NCBI RefSeq assembly: GCF_016793225.1
Contig: NZ_JAEUMN010000022.1
Location: 1 to 64,000, forward strand
DNA from: Phenylobacterium sp.
GTDB taxonomy: Bacteria > Pseudomonadota > Alphaproteobacteria > Caulobacterales > Caulobacteraceae
Direction of reading: 5' to 3'
DNA: 64,000 nt
A model generated the notes under the pieces. The model ran no database searches and was not told the origin of the DNA. It worked only from the letters and a program-made list of their open reading frames with translations. Positions 1 through 6,290 of this stretch are shown piece after piece. Position 1 is the first letter of the stretch; every line of letters begins with the position of its first letter. The translations under genes were made by a program, and so were the position numbers.

Positions 1-297
1 AGCGTGGCGCCCTTCGGGGCGGCGGTGCTCAACCTGCGCGCCGGCGACAGCGCCTGCGACGAGGTCTGCGAGCGGGCCTACAAGGCGCTGACGGCGGCGG
101 GCGTGGACCCGCTCTACGACGACCGGGACGACCGCCCGGGGGCGAAGTTCGCCGCGACCGATCTGGTGGGCATCCCGTGGCAGCTGATCGTGGGGCCGAA
201 GGGCGTCGCGGACGGCGTCGTGGAGCTGAAGCGCCGGGCGACCGGCGAGCGGCAGACCCTGCCGCTGGACGCCGCGCTCCAGGCCATCACGGCGTGA
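1..297 (+). CDS. proS: Prolyl-tRNA synthetase, C-terminal fragment (cut by left edge)
   Basis: This is the last 98 residues of prolyl-tRNA synthetase, which charges tRNA-Pro in the cytoplasm; the gene begins before the window. The fragment is the class II anticodon-binding domain. It shows the alternating pattern typical of that domain: [10 protein letters not shown] at the start, then a helix with [25 protein letters not shown], then [14 protein letters not shown], and finally [19 protein letters not shown]. The bacterial short (alphaproteobacterial) ProS ends with this domain, so the gene is complete at the 3' end. The TGA stop at 295-297 overlaps the GTG start of the lolC-like gene (GTGA), implying translational coupling with the lipoprotein-release genes. 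Identity is by recognition of the domain, not by a search. Confidence 0.9.
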   Translation, partial: SVAPFGAAVLNLRAGDSACDEVCERAYKALTAAGVDPLYDDRDDRPGAKFAATDLVGIPWQLIVGPKGVADGVVELKRRATGERQTLPLDAALQAITA

Positions 298-1589
298 CCG
301 ACGCCCGCGGGGTCACCGGCGCGCGGGCAGCGCCCTTCGGGCCCTGGGAGCGGATGATCGCCGCGCGCTACCTGCGTGCGCGCCGCAGCCAGGGCGGCGT
401 GTCCCTGATCTCCATCATCTCGTTCCTGGGCATCATGCTCGCCGTCGCGGGCCTGATCGCGATCATGTCGATCATGAACGGGTTCCGGTCCGAGCTGCTG
501 AACCGCATCCTCGGGTTCCAGGGCCATCTGTTCGTGACCGGCGGCGTGCTCGACGGCCCCGAGCGCGACCGGGCGGTGGCGCGCATCGTCAAGGTGCCCG
601 GCGTGGTCCAGGCCGCGCCGATCATCGAGGCCCAGGCCATCGCCATCGGCCCCAGCCAGATCACCGGAACCCTGGTGCGTGGCATCAGCCTGGCGGACCT
701 GCAGGCGACGAAGCTGGTCTCGGGCCAGCTGACGGCCGGCTCGCTGCGCGAGTTCGGGAAGGGTGAGTACGGCGGCGACGTGATCGTGGTCGGCGCCCGG
801 CTCGCTCAGTCGCTGGGCGTCGCGCCTGGCGACACCCTGACGCTCATTTCGCCGACCGGCGGGGCGACCGCGTTCGGCGGGACGCCGCTCCAGAAGCCCT
901 ACACGGTGGGGGCCACCTTCAGCGTCGGCATGAGCCAGTACGACCAGGCCTACATCTACATGCCGCTCGCCCAGGCTCAGCTGTTCTTCGGCCGCGAGGA
1001 CACGGCGGACGCCATCGAGATCAAGGTGACCGACCCGGACCACGCGTCCCGCATGCGGGGGCCGATCACCAAGGCGGCGGGGCCGGCGGCCATCGTCAAC
1101 GACTGGACGCAACGGGACGTGGCGTTCTGGGGCGCGCTGGCGGTCGAGCGGACGGCGATGCGCATCATCCTCGGCGTGGTGATCGCCATCGTGGCCCTGA
1201 ACATCATCTCGGGCCTCGTCATGCTGGCGAAGAACAAGACCCGCGACGTGGCCATCCTGCGCACCGTGGGGGCGGGCCGCGGTTCGGTCCTGCGGATCTT
1301 CTTCATGATCGGCGCCAGCATCGGCGCGGCCGGCACGGTCGCGGGCGTCGCGCTGGGCGTGCTCTTCTCCCTGAACATCGGCCCGATCCAGTCGCTGGTG
1401 GAGTGGGCCACGGGCGCCCAGGTGTTCGCCTCGGACGTCTACTACTTGTCGCGCCTGCCCGCGAAGGTGGACTGGCTGGAGGTGTTCTGGATCTCGGTCT
1501 TCTCCCTGAGCATGGCGTGTCTCTGGAGCCTCATCCCCGCGTGGCGGGCGTCCAAGCTCGATCCCGTCGAGGCCCTTCGCTATGAATGA
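294..1589 (+). CDS. lolC: Lipoprotein-releasing ABC transporter permease (LolC/LolE family)
   Basis: A 431-residue inner-membrane permease. With LolD it should extract mature lipoproteins from the inner membrane and pass them to LolA. A first membrane segment lies at about residues 33-55 ([20 protein letters not shown]), followed by the conserved [16 protein letters not shown] motif, a large periplasmic domain, and three C-terminal membrane segments containing [18 protein letters not shown] (coupling region to the ATPase) and the ending [15 protein letters not shown]. Only one permease gene is present, as is usual in alphaproteobacteria, so it probably works as a homodimer in place of LolC/LolE. 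I chose the GTG at 294, overlapping the proS stop, because the conserved [16 protein letters not shown] lies after it. An internal ATG at 354 with a nearby GGGAG is the alternative. Its stop overlaps the lolD start. Confidence 0.93.
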   Translation: MTDARGVTGARAAPFGPWERMIAARYLRARRSQGGVSLISIISFLGIMLAVAGLIAIMSIMNGFRSELLNRILGFQGHLFVTGGVLDGPERDRAVARIVKVPGVVQAAPIIEAQAIAIGPSQITGTLVRGISLADLQATKLVSGQLTAGSLREFGKGEYGGDVIVVGARLAQSLGVAPGDTLTLISPTGGATAFGGTPLQKPYTVGATFSVGMSQYDQAYIYMPLAQAQLFFGREDTADAIEIKVTDPDHASRMRGPITKAAGPAAIVNDWTQRDVAFWGALAVERTAMRIILGVVIAIVALNIISGLVMLAKNKTRDVAILRTVGAGRGSVLRIFFMIGASIGAAGTVAGVALGVLFSLNIGPIQSLVEWATGAQVFASDVYYLSRLPAKVDWLEVFWISVFSLSMACLWSLIPAWRASKLDPVEALRYE

Positions 1590-2271
1590 CGTGGTCCTGT
1601 CGATCCGCGGCCTGGAGCGGACCTACGTCACCGGCGCGGGGTCCCTGCCGGTCCTGAAGGGCGTCGACCTCGATCTCCGGGCGGGCGAGATCGTGGGGCT
1701 GGTCGGGCCGTCAGGCTCGGGCAAGTCCAGCCTTCTCCACGCAGCGGGCCTGCTGGAGCGCCCGGACGCCGGGCGCATCGCCGTGCTGGGCGCGGACTGC
1801 TCGAACCTGAACGAGCGCGAGCGCACGCGCGTGCGGCTGGCCACCATCGGCTTCGTCTACCAGTTCCACCACCTGCTCCCCGAGTTCTCGGCCGAGGACA
1901 ACGTGGCGATCCCGATGATGATCGCGGGCGCGCCCAAGCGGGTCGCGCGGGAGAGGGCCCGCGTGCTGCTCGCGGACCTCGGCCTCGGCGACCGCACCCA
2001 TCACCAGCCCGCGCAGCTTTCCGGCGGCGAACAGCAGCGCGTGGCGGTCGCCCGGGCGCTCGCCAACGCGCCGCGCCTGCTGCTGGCGGACGAGCCGACC
2101 GGAAACCTGGACCCGACGACCTCGACGGCGGTCTTCGACAGCCTCTACGCCCTGGCCCGGAGCCAGGGCGTGGCCGCCCTGGTCGCCACGCACAACTTCG
2201 AGCTCGCCCGCCACATGGACCGGGTGTTCGCCCTGCGCGACGGGCATCTGGAACCCTGGTCGGCGGAATAG
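1582..2271 (+). CDS. lolD: Lipoprotein-releasing system ATP-binding protein LolD
   Basis: A 229-residue ABC ATPase that powers lipoprotein release. Walker A is GPSGSGKSS at residues 42-50, the Q-loop region is [11 protein letters not shown] near 91-101, the signature is LSGGEQQ at 146-152, and Walker B is LLLADE at 166-171. The FHHLLPEF segment and overall length are typical of LolD within the MacB/LolD subgroup. Its ATG at 1582 overlaps the end of the permease gene by 8 bases, so the two are co-translated. The last codons (GGAATAG) also form the start of the -35 element of a putative ECF promoter for the next gene. Confidence 0.95.
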   Translation: MNDVVLSIRGLERTYVTGAGSLPVLKGVDLDLRAGEIVGLVGPSGSGKSSLLHAAGLLERPDAGRIAVLGADCSNLNERERTRVRLATIGFVYQFHHLLPEFSAEDNVAIPMMIAGAPKRVARERARVLLADLGLGDRTHHQPAQLSGGEQQRVAVARALANAPRLLLADEPTGNLDPTTSTAVFDSLYALARSQGVAALVATHNFELARHMDRVFALRDGHLEPWSAE

Positions 2272-2291
2272 AAGCGCGGTCCGGCGCGTCT
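2265..2291 (+). promoter_or_regulatory. Putative ECF-sigma promoter, copy 1 (GGAATA-N16-CGTCT)
   Basis: GGAATA at 2265-2270 is followed, after 16 bases, by CGTCT at 2287-2291. The -10 ends 44 bases before the start of the small secreted protein at 2336. The same two blocks with exactly the same spacing occur at three other places, all in front of genes of the ECF module between 2.3 and 6.1 kb. The -35 lies in the last codons of lolD. That this is a promoter, and that the local ECF sigma factor uses it, is inference from the repeated pattern. Confidence 0.72.
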
Positions 2292-2335
2292 CCTCGCCAG
2301 CCGCGCTCGATGCGGCGAAGCGATGGAGGACATTC

Positions 2336-2665
2336 ATGTCCGTTCTCAAGAGGCTGGCGCTCGCCGCCGTGGCCGGGCTTGCTCTGACGGCCTCGGCCCA
2401 GGCGCAGACGGCGACGTCCGGTTCCGGCTCGACCGCCGACGCCGGTGGTCGGGTCACGACCGTGCGGCCCACCGCCGTAAGCCCCGGGCGCCCGATGCCC
2501 GTGGACCGACGGGAAGTCAGGCCTGGTCGTGGCGACGGCGCAGACCGCGGCGGCGACCACTTCCGCGACCGGCTGCGAAATGCGTGCTTCAACGACCCGA
2601 ACCCGCCAATCTCGCTGTGCCGGCGGGTGTTCGGCGACGAGGCCGGCGGCGGACGCGGCGGCTAG
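2336..2665 (+). CDS. Small secreted protein with two C-terminal cysteines, putative ECF regulon member
   Basis: I do not recognise a family. The 109-residue product has a clear signal peptide (MSVLKRLALAAVAGLALTASAQA, likely cut near residue 23 after AQA). A low-complexity segment rich in Gly, Arg, Pro and Asp follows, then a short C-terminal block with two cysteines 13 residues apart (NACFNDPNPPISLCRRVFGD), then a Gly-rich end. The pair could form a disulfide in the periplasm. The start ATG is preceded by GGAGG (within gatggaggacattc). An ECF-type promoter sits 44 bases upstream, matching those of the sigma operon, the S8 protease and the barrel protein, so it is likely an envelope protein made on the same signal. 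Its function is unknown. Confidence 0.75.
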   Translation: MSVLKRLALAAVAGLALTASAQAQTATSGSGSTADAGGRVTTVRPTAVSPGRPMPVDRREVRPGRGDGADRGGDHFRDRLRNACFNDPNPPISLCRRVFGDEAGGGRGG

Positions 2666-2674
2666 ACCGCGGTA

Positions 2675-2719
2675 GGCGGGCGGCCCTCGATCAGCCCGCT
2701 CCCGGCCGGGCCGTCCGCC
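2675..2719. terminator. Hairpin between convergent genes
   Basis: A 12-bp stem pairs 2675-2686 (GGCGGGCGGCCC) with 2708-2719 (GGGCCGTCCGCC), with one G-U pair and a 21-base loop. It lies between the end of the small secreted protein gene and the end of the minus-strand protease gene. There is no strong T-run on either side, so intrinsic termination is likely but not certain. Confidence 0.5.
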
Positions 2720-2724
2720 GATCT

Positions 2725-3978
2725 CTATTCCCGGGACGCGACGTAGCCGTGCCCGAACACGGGGTCGCGGCCGGGATCGCCCAGGTCGCGAGCGCGGTGC
2801 GCCAGCGACGCCGGCGTCACGCCCGGCCGAAGCAGCAGGCCCGTCACGACCGGGGCGGCCAGCGAGGTGCCGGTCCACTCGCCGCCCGCCGCCCGGATCT
2901 TCACGCCAGGCGCGGCGAAGTCCACATGTGACCCCTGGGTCGCCCGCCGCCAGATCCGAAGGCGCGAGTCCACGGCGGTCACCCCGAGCACCTCGGGCAG
3001 GGCTGCCGGGAACGGCGCCGTGGCGCGAGGACCCCCGTTGCCCGCGGCGGCCACGATCACGACGCCCCGCGCGGCGATCCGTCGGACCACGGCCGCGATC
3101 GCGGCGTTCGGCGGTCCCGCGAGGCTGATGTTGATCACCTGGACCCGATAGCTGGCCGTCCAGTCGAGCGCCTGGGCGATCGCCGTGGCGCTCGCGCCGG
3201 GCAGGGGGCCCGGCTCGGACACATCCGCCGCGAGCAGGACAAGCCCGTCCCGGCCCGCAGTGTCGGCCAGCACCGCCGCGACGGCCAGGGCGTGGTCGCT
3301 GGGCCGACCGACCCCGGGCCCGAACCTGCGGGCGCGAAGCGCGACTCCGGCAAGCGCTGGAGCGCCCTCGGGAAGCGCTGTGTCGATGACCGCGGCGAGC
3401 CGGCCGGCCGCGCCTGCGCCGGGATCGGCGTGGACCAGCGGGTGGACATGAGATGTCCGGACCGCCTGGAAGACGTAGACGAAGTTGAGGTCGACGGCGT
3501 CGTCCGGACGGGCCGCCTTCAACGCCAGGAAGGCGGCCTCGGTCTTCATGCCGGCGGGCGCGGCGAACGTGTGCAGCGTGAGCCCGGCCGCCGGCAGGAC
3601 CTCGCGCCGAATCTCCTTCAGGCCAAGCTTCTGCGCCGCTTCCGCGGCGCCTGGCTGATCGGCGGCGACGACGATCTCCCCGCGGCGATGCCATCGGCCG
3701 GAGAGGTCGCGCTCGTAGGTCGCCGCGATGACTGCCCGTTCCTGCCGCAGGACCTCCCGGGTCTGCAGCGCTGCCGCCTCGGCCGCGGCCGCCGCTTCCC
3801 GGCGGACCGCCTGGCGGCGAAGCGTCTCGATAGAATCCGTCGCGCTCGGCCGCATCGGCGTCGGCGCCGGCAACGGGCGCATCGGCGCGGCCGGCCGTGA
3901 GGCAGGGCCTCGCTGGCCCGTCGCCGGCGCCGCCGCCAGAACGATCGCCGCGATCGCCGGTACCATCCGCCAGCGCAT
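2725..3978 (-). CDS. S8 family (subtilisin-like) serine protease, exported
   Basis: A 417-residue exported protease. The start ATG at 3978 is preceded by GAGGGA and gives a signal peptide, MRWRMVPAIAAIVLAAAPATG. Residues 25-190 form an N-terminal region with an Ala/Glu/Arg-rich, probably coiled, stretch at 50-90. The S8 domain follows: Asp199 in AAVIDTALPEG, His229 in RPSDHALAVAAVLAD, the oxyanion Asn314 in VAAAGNGGP, and Ser372 in GTSLAAPVV. The triad is complete, but the usual contexts are altered: DTA replaces DTG, and DHALAVA replaces HGTHVAG. It is divergent from the ECF sigma gene and shares a symmetric promoter with it. Linkage of an S8 protease to an ECF sigma/anti-sigma pair suggests a role in the envelope response; whether it cleaves the anti-sigma factor or is only an output is unknown. 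Confidence 0.88.
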   Translation of the reverse strand: MRWRMVPAIAAIVLAAAPATGQRGPASRPAAPMRPLPAPTPMRPSATDSIETLRRQAVRREAAAAAEAAALQTREVLRQERAVIAATYERDLSGRWHRRGEIVVAADQPGAAEAAQKLGLKEIRREVLPAAGLTLHTFAAPAGMKTEAAFLALKAARPDDAVDLNFVYVFQAVRTSHVHPLVHADPGAGAAGRLAAVIDTALPEGAPALAGVALRARRFGPGVGRPSDHALAVAAVLADTAGRDGLVLLAADVSEPGPLPGASATAIAQALDWTASYRVQVINISLAGPPNAAIAAVVRRIAARGVVIVAAAGNGGPRATAPFPAALPEVLGVTAVDSRLRIWRRATQGSHVDFAAPGVKIRAAGGEWTGTSLAAPVVTGLLLRPGVTPASLAHRARDLGDPGRDPVFGHGYVASRE

Positions 3979-4003
3979 GCTTCGTCCCTCATGTCGGCCG
4001 GTG

Positions 4004-4030
4004 GGAATAACCACGCCCGCGAAGACGTCT
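4004..4030 (+). promoter_or_regulatory. Putative ECF promoter, copy 2, for the sigma/anti-sigma operon
   Basis: GGAATA at 4004-4009 and CGTCT at 4026-4030 are separated by 16 bases, facing the sigma gene that starts at 4092. The -10 block is one half of the palindrome AGACGTCT (4023-4030); the other half is the -10 of the opposite promoter. Autoregulation of an ECF operon by its own sigma factor is common in the family, and this site fits that. Confidence 0.75.
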
Positions 4031-4049
4031 GCGGGTCGAACTCTATTCC
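4023..4049 (-). promoter_or_regulatory. Putative ECF promoter, copy 3, for the S8 protease
   Basis: On the minus strand, GGAATA occupies 4049-4044 and CGTCT 4027-4023, again with 16 bases between. The -10 ends 44 bases before the protease start at 3978. Together with copy 2 it forms a bidirectional promoter with a two-fold axis in AGACGTCT. Confidence 0.74.
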
Positions 4050-4091
4050 GGAGGTAACCTGTGGCCGACGGCCGAGCATGGAGCGAGTCGG

Positions 4092-4604
4092 GTGGGGCGT
4101 GACGACATCGACGCCCGGATCGCCGCGGTGATTCCGCGGCTGCATCGCTTCGCCTGGGCCCTGACGGGGTGCCAGGCCGACGCCGACGACCTGACGCAGG
4201 CCGCGTTGGAGCGCGCGCTGGCCAACAAGCCGAAACTGGCTGTGCAGCGGAGCGTGGAGGCATGGATCATCCGCGTGGCGCGCAACCTGTGGCTCGACCA
4301 GCTCCGGCGCCGCCGGGTGCGTGACGTCGCCGTGGATCCGTCTCTGCTCGCGAGCGCCACAGAAGATGCGGCGCATGTCCGTCTCGAGGCCGAGGAGGCG
4401 CTGCGGGCGCTCCGGGCGCTGCCGCCGGGACAGCGCGAGGTGGCGGCGCTGATCCTTGTGGAGGGCTACTCCTACCAGGAGGCGGCCGACGCGCTGCAGG
4501 CGCCGATCGGGACCGTCATGAGCCGGCTCTCCCGTGCGCGGGCGGCGCTGGCGAACCTGTTGCTGGGGCGTGGGGACGCACAAGTGCAAGGAGCGGCGCC
4601 GTGA
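4092..4604 (+). CDS. ECF-type RNA polymerase sigma factor
   Basis: A 170-residue sigma-70 family protein of the extracytoplasmic-function type, with region 2 and region 4 only. Region 2 spans about residues 12-78, with FAWALTGCQADADDLTQAAL and RSVEAWIIRVARNLWLDQLRRRR (core binding and -10 recognition). Region 4 spans about 110-160, with LRALPPGQREVAALILVEGY followed by the helix-turn-helix SYQEAADALQAPIGTVMSRLSRAR (-35 recognition). The start is GTG at 4092 (in ggGTGGGGCG); no better in-frame start is seen. Its TGA stop overlaps the GTG of the anti-sigma gene (GTGA). It is likely autoregulated from the symmetric promoter upstream, and likely directs the four identical promoter elements here. 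I cannot assign the ECF subgroup with confidence. Confidence 0.93.
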   Translation: MGRDDIDARIAAVIPRLHRFAWALTGCQADADDLTQAALERALANKPKLAVQRSVEAWIIRVARNLWLDQLRRRRVRDVAVDPSLLASATEDAAHVRLEAEEALRALRALPPGQREVAALILVEGYSYQEAADALQAPIGTVMSRLSRARAALANLLLGRGDAQVQGAAP

Positions 4605-5284
4605 CCCTCGACGATGAAACCCTGATGGCCTTCGCCGACGGGGAGTTGCCGCCGGACCGCGCGGCGGCCGTGGAAGCCGCCCTCACCACGGAGCCCGATG
4701 CGGTCGCGCGGCTGCAGCGCATTCGCGCGGTGCGCCAGAGGCTCGCCGGCGCGCTGGACGCCATCGCGCCGCCCGTCGACGTCATGGACCGGGCCAAGGC
4801 TGCAGTTGCGGCCCGCCGTGGGCCGGGCGGTTGGCCGATGATGGCCGTAGCCGGCGTGGCGGGGCTCGCTGTGGGCGCGTTGCTGACGGCGCCGTTCATG
4901 GCCGGTCGGAGCGCGCTCGCCCCCGACTTGACTGCGGGCCCCGCGCTGAAGGCCGCGCTGAACGCGACACCCAGTGGGGCGGTCTCGAGGCGGGGCGGCC
5001 GGGCGATCGCGGTTCTCTACTCCGTCATCGGCGCGGACGGACGCCCCTGCCGCGGCTTCCGGATCAGGCGCGGCGAAACGGTGCTGGAGGGTGCGGCCTG
5101 CCGGTCCGCGGAGACGTGGCAGGTGCTCGTGCTGGCGCCGGCAGGTCCCGAGCCGGCCGGATTCGGTCAGGCGTCGGGTGGGGAACCGGCGGCCGTGGCC
5201 GCCGCCGTCGATGCGCTGCAGCCGGGGCCCCCGCTGGATGCCGCGGCCGAGGCTCGGCTGATCCGGAGAGGCTGGTCGGAATAG
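4601..5284 (+). CDS. Membrane anti-sigma factor
   Basis: A 227-residue single-pass membrane protein, translationally coupled to the ECF sigma gene. The N-terminal cytoplasmic part (MTLDDETLMAFADGELPPDR, helices to about residue 70) matches the sigma-binding helical domain common to anti-sigma factors. It lacks the His-x3-Cys-x2-Cys zinc motif. A membrane segment follows at about 78-101 (WPMMAVAGVAGLAVGALLTAPFM). The remaining 125 residues are periplasmic, with a Cys pair in GRPCRGFRIRR and EGAACRSAETWQVLVL. The role is to hold the sigma factor inactive until an envelope signal releases it; the signal is unknown. The last codons overlap a further ECF promoter element for the barrel gene. Confidence 0.88.
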   Translation: MTLDDETLMAFADGELPPDRAAAVEAALTTEPDAVARLQRIRAVRQRLAGALDAIAPPVDVMDRAKAAVAARRGPGGWPMMAVAGVAGLAVGALLTAPFMAGRSALAPDLTAGPALKAALNATPSGAVSRRGGRAIAVLYSVIGADGRPCRGFRIRRGETVLEGAACRSAETWQVLVLAPAGPEPAGFGQASGGEPAAVAAAVDALQPGPPLDAAAEARLIRRGWSE

Positions 5285-5304
5285 ACCGGGCGGGCGCCGC
5301 GTCT
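5278..5304 (+). promoter_or_regulatory. Putative ECF promoter, copy 4, for the barrel protein gene
   Basis: GGAATA at 5278-5283 and CGTCT at 5300-5304 are spaced by 16 bases, identical in layout to the other three copies. The -10 ends 32 bases before the start at 5337. The -35 overlaps the anti-sigma stop codon. This would let the barrel gene be transcribed on its own as well as from the sigma operon. Confidence 0.72.
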
Positions 5305-5336
5305 TCCGGCCAGGATCAACTGTCCTGGAGGACGTC

Positions 5337-6083
5337 ATGGCCCCCGTCGCGCTGGTCATGGCCGCGGCGCTCGCGGTCCCCGACCTCGACCTATCGGCCG
5401 GTCTGGAGTGGCAGGCGGGTGACTACGGTCTCGGCGAAACGACTACGGCGACCTTTGCGCCGGTGAACCTTTCTGCGGATTTCGGCGCGTGGGCGCTGGG
5501 ACTGTCGACCGCCTGGGCCAGGATCGATGGACCGGCTGACGTCGCGTTGCTCGACCCCTCCGCCCTGCGGCGTCGCGGCCAGGCGGGCGCGGACGAGCCG
5601 CGCAGCGGCTTCACCGACGTCGCAATCTCGGCAGAGTACCGGCCGCCGCCCGCGGCCGCGGCGTGGTGGGCGCTCATCGGCGGGGCCACCCTTCCGACCG
5701 GCGATGGCGAGAAGGGCCTCTCCTCGGGATCGATGGACGTCTTCGTCATCGGCGAGGCGGGCTACGACGCCGAGCCCTTCGCCGTGGCGTTGTCCGTCGG
5801 CTACCGCATCACCGGCGAGCCGGGCTGGAAGGACCCCTTCAGCCTGGCGTTTTCCCTCCGTCGGCGCTTGGGGGCGGACGCGCTGGCCGGCGTAACGATG
5901 GACTACACTCAGCCGCTTGCGGACGGCTTCGGGCCGCAGGCCACTGTCTCGCTCTTCGCGGGGCGCGCGTTCGGCCCGCGCCTCCAGGCGGATGTGCGGG
6001 TCTGGAAGGGCCTCAGCCGCGAGAGCGGTGACTTTGGGGGCGGCCTGACGCTGCGCCATGCGCTCGGCGCGGCGGCGCCCTAG
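5337..6083 (+). CDS. Outer-membrane beta-barrel protein (transporter-like), putative ECF regulon member
   Basis: A 248-residue exported protein. The start ATG is preceded by GGAGG (ctggaggacgtc). A short hydrophobic signal (MAPVALVMAAALAVP) is followed by alternating amphipathic strands throughout, such as LSAGLEWQAGDYGLGET, WALGLSTAWARID, FAVALSVGYRITGEPGWKDPFS and LQADVRVWKGLSRESGDFGG. It ends in a strand (GLTLRHAL). The short barrel and motifs such as GGATLPTGDGEKGLSSGS resemble the 'transporter' or meta-pathway phenol-degradation-like outer-membrane family. The mature start suggests a signal peptide near the short limit. It lies after the anti-sigma gene with its own ECF-type promoter. 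Function is not known; a pore or envelope-response protein is plausible. Confidence 0.75.
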   Translation: MAPVALVMAAALAVPDLDLSAGLEWQAGDYGLGETTTATFAPVNLSADFGAWALGLSTAWARIDGPADVALLDPSALRRRGQAGADEPRSGFTDVAISAEYRPPPAAAAWWALIGGATLPTGDGEKGLSSGSMDVFVIGEAGYDAEPFAVALSVGYRITGEPGWKDPFSLAFSLRRRLGADALAGVTMDYTQPLADGFGPQATVSLFAGRAFGPRLQADVRVWKGLSRESGDFGGGLTLRHALGAAAP

Positions 6084-6107
6084 CGCGAGGGCCTGTGGCA
6101 GCCGGGC

Positions 6108-6113
6108 TTGACG
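6108..6113 (+). promoter_or_regulatory. Putative -35 element of the SOS promoter upstream of the SidA-like gene and dnaE
   Basis: TTGACG at 6108-6113 matches the -35 of the alphaproteobacterial housekeeping sigma factor. An AT-rich stretch (gagaataagaa, about 6128-6137) at the right distance would serve as the -10 and runs into the LexA box at 6135-6149. The overlap of box and -10 is what repression by LexA would require. Confidence 0.55.
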
Positions 6114-6134
6114 TCTGGAACAAAAGGAGAATAA

Positions 6135-6149
6135 GAACGAACCCGGAAC
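6135..6149 (+). promoter_or_regulatory. LexA (SOS) box upstream of the SidA-like gene and dnaE
   Basis: GAAC at 6135-6138, seven bases, GAAC at 6146-6149. Read on the other strand this is GTTC-N7-GTTC, the known LexA operator of alphaproteobacteria. It overlaps the presumed -10 region, and lies 46 bases before the 29-residue reading frame at 6196. A second such box stands in front of lexA in this window. Confidence 0.85.
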
Positions 6150-6195
6150 GCACCCACAGGTTCTCCACAGGCGCCACACAGGAAGGATGCGGATG

Positions 6196-6285
6196 ATGGT
6201 TCGTCTGGCCCGGGAATCGCTGGCCTTTGCGTCGGTGGCGAGCTTTGTGTGGCTGGTCTGCTCGGTGGCCGGCCTGGTGAGCTGA
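6196..6285 (+). CDS. sidA: SidA-like SOS-induced cell-division inhibitor (29 residues)
   Basis: A very short gene encoding [18 protein letters not shown] followed by [11 protein letters not shown]: a basic N-terminus and one membrane helix. From ATG 6196 it is 29 residues; ATG 6193, directly before, would add one Met. AGGAAGG at 6180-6186 is a good ribosome site for both. Caulobacter SidA is a 29-residue, single-pass inner-membrane peptide made under LexA control that blocks division by acting on FtsW/FtsN. This reading frame matches in length, topology and SOS box. It ends 5 bases before the chosen dnaE start, so the two are probably one transcript. Identity with SidA is inferred from these features and general resemblance; no alignment was run. 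Confidence 0.75.
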   Translation: MVRLARESLAFASVASFVWLVCSVAGLVS

Positions 6286-6290
6286 CCGCC

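Noticed and set aside
1628-3694. A very long open frame on the minus strand across lolD and the protease.
   Set aside because: It is a GC-rich shadow: Arg/Pro/Ala-rich, with no domain, and it overlaps proven genes.
6213-6240. GGAAT at 6213 with GCGTCGG downstream, similar to the ECF elements.
   Set aside because: The spacing is wrong and it lies inside the SidA-like reading frame.
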